Source of the DNA: CAZWCE01 sp964632505
GTDB taxonomy: Bacteria > Planctomycetota > Planctomycetia > Pirellulales > Thermoguttaceae
Assembly (NCBI GenBank): GCA_964632505.1
Contig: CAZWCE010000010.1
Span: 1 to 64,000, forward strand
Length of the DNA stretch: 64,000 nt
Direction: 5' to 3'
Part shown: piece by piece, positions 57,395 to 64,000 of the stretch
Layout: each line of letters begins with the position of its first letter
Numbering within the stretch: position 1 is the first letter of the stretch
The notes under the pieces: generated by a model
What the model was told of the DNA's origin: nothing
Seen by the model: the letters and a program-made list of their open reading frames with translations, nothing else
The model's database searches: none
Translations under genes and position numbers: made by a program

Positions 57395-57808
57395 ATGACC
57401 TTCGAAACCATCGAACATACGGCCGACATCGGGCTGCGTATCCGCGCTTCGAACCGTTCGGAACTGTTCTCGGAAGCGGCCAAGGGATTTTTCTCTCTTT
57501 TGCTGGCCCATCCGGAGCGGATCGAGGAAAAGGAGTCGCACCCGATCGAGATTTCCGGCGAGGATTCGGAAGATCTCCTACACGATTGGCTCGGCGAACT
57601 GCTCTTCCTATTCGACACCCAGCAACTGGTTTTTTGCCGCTTCGACGTCGAATGCTCCGATTCTTCCATCCATGGGATTTGCTTCGGTGAACCACTGGAA
57701 TCGGAGAGACACCAGCCGGAAATGGAAATCAAGGCGGTGACCTACCACGGCCTGAAAATGCGAAGGATCGAACGTCAATGGCAGGCGGAGGTCATTTTCG
57801 ATATCTGA
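57395..57808 (+). CDS. Archease
   Basis: A 137-residue protein starting at ATG 57395 (MTFETIEHTADIGLRIRAS), the archease signature. Other family features are the acidic, metal-binding residues near the start (EHTADIG), HDWLGELLFLFDT in the middle and the end EIKAVTYHGLKMRR...EVIFDI. Archease helps the RNA ligase RtcB turn over by promoting its GTP-dependent guanylylation. No rtcB gene is in this window. The longer frame from 57173 lacks coding-like content. The gene stands alone between the ATPase gene (divergent) and the tRNA cluster. Confidence 0.92.
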   Translation: MTFETIEHTADIGLRIRASNRSELFSEAAKGFFSLLLAHPERIEEKESHPIEISGEDSEDLLHDWLGELLFLFDTQQLVFCRFDVECSDSSIHGICFGEPLESERHQPEMEIKAVTYHGLKMRRIERQWQAEVIFDI

Positions 57809-57981
57809 CCACCCCTCCCGGCCTCCGGCGACAAGCATCCCGCCCATTTTACGCATTCCCTCCATCCGGAACTCGCCGATCTCCATTTTTGCACCGAAGA
57901 AGAGAAATGAAGGCTGTTGCGTCGCTGCCGGGAGAATTCCTGTTTTTTTCTGATTTTTCCCGGGAAAGAGAAAGCGACTGC

Positions 57982-58009
57982 TTGAAAGGTAGCGTTCTAA
58001 CGCTATATT
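57982..58009 (+). promoter_or_regulatory. Promoter of the tRNA-tuf cluster with palindrome in the spacer
   Basis: TTGAAA (57982-57987), 16 bases, TATATT (58004-58009). A 7-bp perfect inverted repeat TAGCGTT-CT-AACGCTA (57990-58005) fills the spacer and overlaps the -10 box, as an operator would. The first tRNA starts 40 bases later. Confidence 0.6.
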
Positions 58010-58048
58010 AGATGATTTCAATGACGGGACACCCTGCCAGCTCATCCC

Positions 58049-58121
58049 GCTAGCGTAGCTCAATCGGCAGAGCAGCTGATTTGTAATCAGCAGGTTGTGG
58101 GTTCAAGTCCCTCCGCTAGCT
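58049..58121 (+). tRNA. tRNA-Thr (TGT)
   Basis: Cloverleaf of 73 bases. Acceptor GCTAGCG pairs with CGCTAGC, the anticodon stem CTGAT/ATCAG carries loop TTGTA region with anticodon TGT, and D- and T-arms (GGTTCAAGTCC) are standard. First gene of the cluster. Confidence 0.95.
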
Positions 58122-58273
58122 CTCCGAGAATGAACGCTTTTTGCAGGATTTCACGTCGTTGCGTCGAGGAGGTGAGACGCAGTTCGGCGGAAGAGCGGGC
58201 GGAACTGTTTTTTCGAGGTCGAGCGTTTTCACTTTCCAAAAAAGGGCATCGGAGCGCCCATCACGCCCTGAAC

Positions 58274-58355
58274 GGGGGGTTTCCCGAGTGGCCAAAGGGG
58301 GCAGACTGTAAATCTGCTGGCTCAGCCTTCGCAGGTTCGAATCCTGCACCCCCCA
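58274..58355 (+). tRNA. tRNA-Tyr (GTA)
   Basis: An 82-base cloverleaf with a long variable arm, as class II tRNAs have. Acceptor GGGGGGT pairs with ACCCCCC, and the anticodon loop CTGTAAA gives GTA. The discriminator is A. Confidence 0.95.
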
Positions 58356-58570
58356 CTTGAGCAAAGTGCTCAATTCCCATAGAAAGTAAGTTTGCGTCAT
58401 TTTTCGCCAAGACCGCCCCGAAGGTGGTTCAGGGCGAATGGAGGCGTTGATGATTCGCGGGTCGGAGGAAGATGTTTTTCGCTATGGCTCGACCATTCGA
58501 AAGATTTGTCGACACGCGGCCCATAAAGAAAGCATTGGTGTTCGTTTTAGGATCCCACTTCTGGATTCAA

Positions 58571-58641
58571 GCGGGTGTAGCTCAATGGTAGAGCCACAGC
58601 CTTCCAAGCTGAAGACGAGGGTTCGATTCCCTTCACCCGCT
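58571..58641 (+). tRNA. tRNA-Gly (TCC)
   Basis: A 71-base cloverleaf. Acceptor GCGGGTG pairs with CACCCGC, and the anticodon loop CTTCCAA gives TCC. The D-loop is short (AGCTCAATGGTAGAGC), as is usual in this isoacceptor. Confidence 0.95.
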
Positions 58642-58803
58642 CTGGAAGGGAAGTCGCCGACGTCGGCCGGCCGTTTCTTCGGTAAGGCATGACGACTCGT
58701 CGGCCTCCGACCGGTCGCGATTCTTCCGACAGGAAGTCATCGGCGGCAGGAAGAGGATCCCGGGACAAAAGTGAAGGAGTTCACCCCGTCGGTTTCCATC
58801 GGT

Positions 58804-58876
<73 letters not shown>

Positions 58877-58978
58877 CTTCAACGAAACCGTGAGGACTCC
58901 TTCCGATTTTTACCGTCGTAAATGGTTTCAATTCACTAACGTACGCGTACAAAACAACGCAGGGAGAGACAGTCAAAA

Positions 58979-60178
58979 ATGGCGAAGGACGTATTTAAAC
59001 GTACCAAACCTCACGTCAACGTGGGAACCATTGGCCACATCGACCACGGCAAAACGACCCTGACCGGCGCGATTCTCGCCGTGCAAGGCGCCAAAGGTTT
59101 GGCAGAATTCAAATCGTATGCTGATATCGCAAAGGGTGGAACCGTTCGCGACTCCACCAAAACCGTCACCATCGCGGTGGCCCATGTGGAGTACGAAAGT
59201 GAAAAGCGTCACTACGCTCACATCGACTGCCCGGGCCACGCCGACTTCATCAAGAACATGATCACCGGTGCCGCCCAGATGGACGGCGCGATCCTGGTCG
59301 TCTCGGCCGCCGACGGACCGATGCCGCAAACACGCGAACACGTTCTCCTGGCACGACAGGTGAACGTCCCGCGACTGGTCGTCTTCCTGAACAAATGCGA
59401 TCTGGTCGACGACGAAGAACTGCTCGAACTGGTCGAGCTGGAAGTCCGCGAATTGCTCAGCGAATACGACTTCCCCGGCGACGACGTGCCGGTCATCCAG
59501 GGAGCCGCGCTCCCGGCCTACAACGCGCCGGAAGATCCCGAAGCGACCAAGTGCATCAGCGAACTGATGGACGCGATCGACGATTACATTCCCGAACCCG
59601 CCCGCGAGCAGGACCGCCCCTTCCTGATGGCCGTCGAAGACGTGTTCTCCATCGAAGGTCGCGGAACGGTCGCCACCGGACGTATCGAACGCGGCGTCAT
59701 CAAACCGGGGGAAGAGGTCGAAATCGTCGGGATGGCGCAAGAATCCCGCAAGACGACCTGCACGGGCGTCGAAATGTTCAACAAAACGCTCGACGAAGGC
59801 ATCGCCGGCGATAACGTCGGATGCCTCCTCCGCGGCGTCAAACGCGACGAAATCCAACGTGGCCAGGTGCTCTCCAAGCCGGGCAGCATCACGCCGCACA
59901 CCAAATTTGAAGCCGAGGTGTACGTCCTCTCGAAGGAGGAAGGTGGCCGAGCCACCCCGTTCTTCAGCGGATATCGGCCGCAGTTCTACTTCCGGACGAC
60001 CGACGTCACCGGATCGTTGAACCTGCTCGGCGGCGCGGAAATGTGCATGCCCGGTGACAACGTGAAGTTGACCGTCGAACTGATCGCGCCCATCGCGATG
60101 GACGAGAACGTCCGTTTCGCCATCCGGGAAGGCGGACGCACCGTCGGTTCCGGCGTGGTCACGAAAATCATCGAGTAG
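58979..60178 (+). CDS. tuf: Elongation factor Tu
   Basis: A 399-residue GTPase that delivers aminoacyl-tRNA to the ribosome. G motifs are GHIDHGKT (P-loop), DCPGHADF (G3) and NKCD (G4). The effector region has the TVRDSTKTVTIAVAHVEYES variant, in which the usual ARGITI-type sequence is replaced. Domains 2 and 3 (from about residue 210) are complete, ending GGRTVGSGVVTKIIE. Length matches the family (about 394-400). GGGAG lies 12 bases before the ATG. It lies within the tRNA-Thr/Tyr/Gly/Thr and tRNA-Trp cluster. Confidence 0.98.
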   Translation: MAKDVFKRTKPHVNVGTIGHIDHGKTTLTGAILAVQGAKGLAEFKSYADIAKGGTVRDSTKTVTIAVAHVEYESEKRHYAHIDCPGHADFIKNMITGAAQMDGAILVVSAADGPMPQTREHVLLARQVNVPRLVVFLNKCDLVDDEELLELVELEVRELLSEYDFPGDDVPVIQGAALPAYNAPEDPEATKCISELMDAIDDYIPEPAREQDRPFLMAVEDVFSIEGRGTVATGRIERGVIKPGEEVEIVGMAQESRKTTCTGVEMFNKTLDEGIAGDNVGCLLRGVKRDEIQRGQVLSKPGSITPHTKFEAEVYVLSKEEGGRATPFFSGYRPQFYFRTTDVTGSLNLLGGAEMCMPGDNVKLTVELIAPIAMDENVRFAIREGGRTVGSGVVTKIIE

Positions 60179-60390
60179 TCGCGCCCGCCGTCGGCGGCGA
60201 GACGAACTGAATCGCTCGCAAGCGAGTGATCTTCAGACGTCTTCCCCCGAAAGAGGTCTCCCAACGGCATTTTGCGAAACCGACCGGAATGCTGCCGGAA
60301 ACCTCCGGGAGAGAATGGGCGTTGAGAATGGAAACTCGGGTGGGCCTCGCCGGGTCGAACCAGACCCGCACGAAAGGGGCCGCCTCGGAC

Positions 60391-60464
60391 AGGGGTGTAG
60401 CTCAATTTGGCAGAGCACTGGTCTCCAAAACCAGCGGTTGAGAGTTCGAGTCCCTCCGCCCCTG
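60391..60464 (+). tRNA. tRNA-Trp (CCA)
   Basis: A 74-base cloverleaf between tuf and secE. Acceptor AGGGGTG pairs with CGCCCCT (one T-G pair), the discriminator is G, and the anticodon loop CTCCAAA gives CCA. Confidence 0.95.
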
Positions 60465-60732
60465 CTTGATGGAATGCCGTCATACGTTCCCCTCATGACG
60501 CCACCGCATCGTGTTGCATTCAGGAGAGTCCGAATCGGAAGAAGGACCCCGTGACTTCCCTCCTCCCGTTCGGTGAGAAAACACGGACCAACTCGGGAAC
60601 CATCGCCCGATGATTCACTGACTTCCGCTAGCGGGTTGCCCCGCAAGGACCTGACCATCCATTTGTTCGACCATTTGTTCGACGACCGATTCGATCCGTC
60701 ACGAACCGCACACATCGACGAAAGGCCTTTCC

Positions 60733-61131
60733 GTGTCTGCCTTTATCAAGGAACTGTTTCAATTCGGCTTGTATAAGCGGACGCAAGGTCGCATCGCCAG
60801 ACAGCTGACCTTCGCGGCGATTGCGATCGTTTTCGTTATCGGCGCATGGCGGTACATCAATGTCGGCGGCGAAAGTTCCACCACATTCGCCGTCGCCGGG
60901 TTGATCGTGTTTCTGGGAGGCTGGTTGGCATATCGCTTGGTGAATTTTCCGAAGTTCGCCGATTTTTTGATTTCCGTGGAAGCCGAGATGGCGAAAGTCT
61001 CCTGGCCGACCAAACACGAACTGTATGCGTCGACGATCGTCGTATTGGTGATGATCGCCGTGCTGACGACCACACTGTTTTTATTCGACATGTTTTGGGT
61101 CCGGATCTTCCGACTGATCGGAATCCAGTGA
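60733..61131 (+). CDS. secE: Preprotein translocase subunit SecE
   Basis: A 132-residue membrane protein, part of the SecYEG channel. Three membrane segments are predicted (about 24-44, 50-70 and 95-120); the last, with the preceding amphipathic helix EAEMAKVSWPTKHEL, is the conserved SecE core. The two extra N-terminal segments resemble the three-helix form of gammaproteobacteria. It starts at GTG 60733, with AAAGG about 9 bases upstream. It precedes nusG, as in many bacteria. Confidence 0.94.
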   Translation: MSAFIKELFQFGLYKRTQGRIARQLTFAAIAIVFVIGAWRYINVGGESSTTFAVAGLIVFLGGWLAYRLVNFPKFADFLISVEAEMAKVSWPTKHELYASTIVVLVMIAVLTTTLFLFDMFWVRIFRLIGIQ

Positions 61132-61293
61132 CCGGGAAATCGAGACGTGCCGCAAGGGCAAAAAAGGTTCCGGTTTCCAAATCGCACATCCGAGCATCCT
61201 TTTCCCAGAGCGATCGTCTCTTTCTTCCCACTTGCGAACGACGCCAGGCGTGTTCCGGGAAACGACTTTCGAACGAGGGAGGAAAAGGTAGTC

Positions 61294-62157
61294 ATGGCCG
61301 ACCAAGATCGTGACATCCATCAGCCGACGGAAAAGCAGCCACCGAGCGATGCGGCGATCCCTTCGGATAAGGACCCGGCAATGCCCGAACCTTCCGGAGA
61401 GATGATTCCCGCGTCGGAGGATGGCGATCCCACCCCGGAACACGAGACGAACGGAATCGAATCGGACGAAGCCGCTTCCGAAAAAAAGGACCTCCCGGTC
61501 GAAGCGCCTCTGCCGACGGAGCCGCAAGACTCCGATGCCGGGGATGACGGCGAAAAGAAGGAATCGGCCTCTGAAGCCGAAAACGAAACGTCCGAACCTA
61601 AGCAGGAAGAGAAAGAAGACAAGAAGGACTGGTTCATCCTCAAGGTGCAGGTCAACCGGGAAAATGCGATACGCGACAGCTTGGCGCGTCGCGTCGCCAT
61701 CGCAGGCCTGGAGGAGCATTTCGGGGAGATCCTGGTCCCGACCGAAAAGGTGACCGAATTTCGCAGCGGTCGAAAACGGGTCGTCAAGAAAAAACTGTAT
61801 CCCGGCTACATCGTGGTGCATATGGAAATCACCGACGATACTTGGTTTCTCGTCCGCGAGACGCCCGGCATCGGAGATTTCACCGGCACTCACGGGAAAC
61901 CGACGCCGATGCAGCCGCATGAGGTGACCCAAATCCTCGCCACCGAGCAAGAAGAGGAAGAGGGGGAATCGCCGAAACTGAAGATCGGCTTCAAAAAAGG
62001 CGATCGCGTGAAAGTGAAGTCCGGAACCTTCGAGGACCTGGAAGGCACCGTCGACGAAATCGATCCCACCAGCGGACGCGTGAAGGTCATGATCACGATC
62101 TTCAACCGAAGCACCCCGGTGGAACTCGACTACTGGCTGATCGAAAAGCCGGACTGA
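61294..62157 (+). CDS. nusG: Transcription elongation factor NusG with acidic N-terminal extension
   Basis: A 287-residue protein, about 100 longer than usual NusG. Residues 1-111 are an acidic, Glu/Asp/Ser/Pro-rich, low-complexity extension. The NGN domain starts at about 112 (DWFILKVQVNRENAI) and includes KKKLYPGYIVVHMEITDDTWFLVRETPG. The KOW domain is at about 228-287 (FKKGDRVKVKSGTFEDLEGTVDEID). NusG binds RNA polymerase, and its KOW domain binds Rho or ribosomal protein S10. ATG 61294 is preceded by GAGGGAGG; a later start would remove the extension but no strong site is present there. It is followed by rplK. Confidence 0.96.
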   Translation: MADQDRDIHQPTEKQPPSDAAIPSDKDPAMPEPSGEMIPASEDGDPTPEHETNGIESDEAASEKKDLPVEAPLPTEPQDSDAGDDGEKKESASEAENETSEPKQEEKEDKKDWFILKVQVNRENAIRDSLARRVAIAGLEEHFGEILVPTEKVTEFRSGRKRVVKKKLYPGYIVVHMEITDDTWFLVRETPGIGDFTGTHGKPTPMQPHEVTQILATEQEEEEGESPKLKIGFKKGDRVKVKSGTFEDLEGTVDEIDPTSGRVKVMITIFNRSTPVELDYWLIEKPD

Positions 62158-62302
62158 CCTCCCGAAAGAAGGTGGCTGCCTGAGAGGGGCCCCTCGGCGA
62201 TTCACGACGATCATCCAGTGCCTAGAGAGCTATAGAAATCATCCAGCATCACCCGGTGTGCCTCCGATGGCGCAGCCCCTTTGCGTGTAAGGGAAATGAA
62301 CG

Positions 62303-62728
62303 ATGGCGAAACAACGTGTCGACACAGTGAAGTTTCATGTCCGTGGCGGGCAAGCGACCGCGGCGCCACCCGTCGGTACGGCGCTCGGTAAATACGGCTT
62401 GAATCTCGGTCAGTTCGTGCAGCAGTTCAATGAACGGACCAAGGAACAGACCGGTTTGCGCATTCCCGTGGCGGTCACCGTTTACAACGACCGCACCTTC
62501 GAACTGAAGACGCAGAGCCCCCACTCCGCCGACCTGCTCAAAAACGCGGCCGGCATCGCCAAGGGATCCGGCAATGTGCCGAAGGAAAAGGTCGGAAAAG
62601 TCTCCGAAGCCCAGATCGAGGAAATCGCCAAAACGAAATGGGAAGACCTCAATGCTCGAGACATGGAGCAAGCCAAGGCCCTGCTCAAGGGAACGGCGCG
62701 CAGCATGGGAATCGACGTGACCGACTGA
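62303..62728 (+). CDS. rplK: 50S ribosomal protein L11
   Basis: A 141-residue protein of the GTPase-associated centre on the large subunit. The N-terminal domain has VKFHVRGGQATAAPPVGTALGKYGLN (the usual Pro-Pro switch region) and the C-terminal domain has KEKVGKVSEAQIEEIAKTK, the 23S rRNA binding region. Length is exactly typical. AAGGGAAATGAACG precedes the ATG. Confidence 0.98.
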   Translation: MAKQRVDTVKFHVRGGQATAAPPVGTALGKYGLNLGQFVQQFNERTKEQTGLRIPVAVTVYNDRTFELKTQSPHSADLLKNAAGIAKGSGNVPKEKVGKVSEAQIEEIAKTKWEDLNARDMEQAKALLKGTARSMGIDVTD

Positions 62729-62831
62729 AACCGGAGTCGGCCGCCGCTGCCTCCGGCCGTAGCCTTCCCTGTTCCCTCAACCTAAATCGGTACCCCACCA
62801 CCGATTGTTGCCGAAAGAATCGAAAAGAGTC

Positions 62832-63509
62832 ATGGTCCAACGATCCAAAAAATATCGTGAATTCCAGAAAAAGACCCCCGTCGAAGCCGTGTCCCTCATT
62901 GATGCGGTGACGTTGCTGAAAACGTTCGATCAGGGGAGCTTCGATCAGTCGGTCGAGATCGCCATGCGTTTGGGAATCGATCCGAAACAGTCCGACCAGT
63001 TCATCCGCGGCTCCTTGGTCCTTCCCCATGGTATCGGGAGAACCCTCCGAGTGGCGGTCTTCGCCAAGGGCGATAAAGCGGAAGAAGCGAAGGAGGCCGG
63101 TGCCGATGTGGTCGGCGAAGAAGACTTGGCTGAAAAGATCAAAGAAGGTTGGCTCGAATTCGATGTCTGCATCGCCACTCCCGACATGATGGGGATGGTC
63201 GGCCCCCTGGGACGGACCCTCGGTCCCCGCGGATTGATGCCCTCACCCCGTGCCGGAACGGTGACTCAGGAAGTGGCGAAAACCGTGAGTGAGTACAAAT
63301 CCGGAAAAGTCGAATTCCGAAACGACAAAGCCGGCAACATCCACGCCATGGTCGGCAAAATCAGTTTCGATGCCGATAAGCTTCAGGAAAACATCGAAGC
63401 GTTCCTCCAGCATATTCGGAGCATGAAGCCCGCTTCGGTCAAGGGGCATTTCATCCGCAACGTGACGATTTCGACGACCATGTCGCCGGGAATCCGAGTG
63501 GCGGTCTGA
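62832..63509 (+). CDS. rplA: 50S ribosomal protein L1
   Basis: A 225-residue two-domain protein of the L1 stalk, which helps release E-site tRNA. Family signatures include SFDQSVEIAMRLGIDPKQSDQ and LGRTLGPRGLMPSPRAGTVT. ATG 62832 is used; a TTG at 62805 would add nine residues with no clear reason. In other bacteria L1 represses translation of the rplK-rplA mRNA by binding its leader. Confidence 0.97.
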   Translation: MVQRSKKYREFQKKTPVEAVSLIDAVTLLKTFDQGSFDQSVEIAMRLGIDPKQSDQFIRGSLVLPHGIGRTLRVAVFAKGDKAEEAKEAGADVVGEEDLAEKIKEGWLEFDVCIATPDMMGMVGPLGRTLGPRGLMPSPRAGTVTQEVAKTVSEYKSGKVEFRNDKAGNIHAMVGKISFDADKLQENIEAFLQHIRSMKPASVKGHFIRNVTISTTMSPGIRVAV

Positions 63510-63647
63510 CCGAGCTTCGGTGTTCCGGACTCGGGCATCCTCGCTCGGCCGGTGCCTTGTTTCGCAAGTTGACATTTCCGGCACATCCCGTGCCCAACAA
63601 GATCATCCTCTTGTTGTTCCCCATCATCCAGACACTTCGGTAACGTC

Positions 63648-64000
63648 ATGAGTAAGTACGTCAAAAATCTGATCAGCGATCATCTAAAACATCGGCTCGA
63701 GGGCGTGGAAAATGCCCTGTTGGTCAATTTGATCGGGCTGAGCGCCAACGCCAACAACCAGCTCCGAGCCGATCTTTCCGAAAAAGGCATTCAGCTTTTG
63801 GTGGTCAAAAACAGCATGGCCAAAAGGGCGCTCGAAGGAACCCCCCTGGACGGCATGTTCGACGGCGTCACCGGAAGCAGTGCCGTCTGCTGGGGAGAAG
63901 AAGACCTCGTGGCGATCGCCAAGGAGATCGTCAAGTACGCCAAGAACCCGGAGTTCGAAGCGTTCCAACTTCGAGGAGGTGTGCTGGATGGAGGACGTCT
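63648..64000 (+). CDS. rplJ: 50S ribosomal protein L10, 5' part
   Basis: Partial gene cut by the right edge after 117 codons. It starts at ATG 63648 (MSKYVKNLISDHLKHRLEG) and continues with ENALLVNLIGLSANANNQLR and VVKNSMAKRALEGTPLDG, as L10 does. L10 anchors the L7/L12 stalk. The 138-base gap before it may carry the L10 autoregulatory leader. Confidence 0.94.
   Translation, partial: MSKYVKNLISDHLKHRLEGVENALLVNLIGLSANANNQLRADLSEKGIQLLVVKNSMAKRALEGTPLDGMFDGVTGSSAVCWGEEDLVAIAKEIVKYAKNPEFEAFQLRGGVLDGGR

Noticed and set aside
62184..62195. GAGGGGCCCCTC palindrome after nusG as a terminator
   Set aside because: It has no loop and no following T-run, and nusG-rplK are expected to be in one transcript.

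Overview
The window looks like a chromosome segment of a planctomycete (phylum Planctomycetota). The evidence is a giant secreted protein whose N-terminus carries the MEPLEER-type motif typical of planctomycete exported proteins, a TPR/sulfotransferase multidomain protein, a PduO-type cobalamin adenosyltransferase, a planctomycete-like set of dispersed housekeeping clusters, and fairly GC-rich DNA. The genus cannot be fixed from the sequence alone.

Layout. Positions 1-10361 (minus) hold most of a giant modular surface protein that runs off the left edge; its 5' side carries a cobalamin riboswitch on the same strand. Positions 11.5-18 kb hold a hybrid histidine kinase, a GT4 glycosyltransferase, a gene-poor stretch with a strongly structured element, a two-gene ABC transporter and a lone tRNA-Ala. 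Positions 18.4-24.3 kb encode one 1967-residue protein made of three TPR-sulfotransferase modules. RecG follows, then a minus-strand pair (transglutaminase lipoprotein and cobalamin adenosyltransferase), an unrecognised cytosolic protein and a secreted protein with secretin-like features.

Positions 32.1-36.3 kb are a fatty acid synthesis cluster read rpmF-fabD-fabG-acpP-fabF on the minus strand, with visible promoters before rpmF and acpP and a terminator after acpP. Next come two 3'-5' exoribonuclease-type genes (rnr and a YhaM-like OB/HD protein), proS and alaS, a GH97 glycoside hydrolase and dnaE. On the minus strand, 51-57 kb encodes a large sensor kinase fused to a ferredoxin and an [FeFe]-hydrogenase-like domain, and a P3A-type proton ATPase. 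An archease gene stands alone on the plus strand.

The right end (58-64 kb) is the classic translation/transcription cluster: tRNA-Thr, tRNA-Tyr, tRNA-Gly, tRNA-Thr, tuf, tRNA-Trp, secE, nusG, rplK, rplA and the start of rplJ. The most unusual items are the riboswitch ahead of the giant surface protein, the hydrogenase-like sensor kinase and the triple sulfotransferase fusion.
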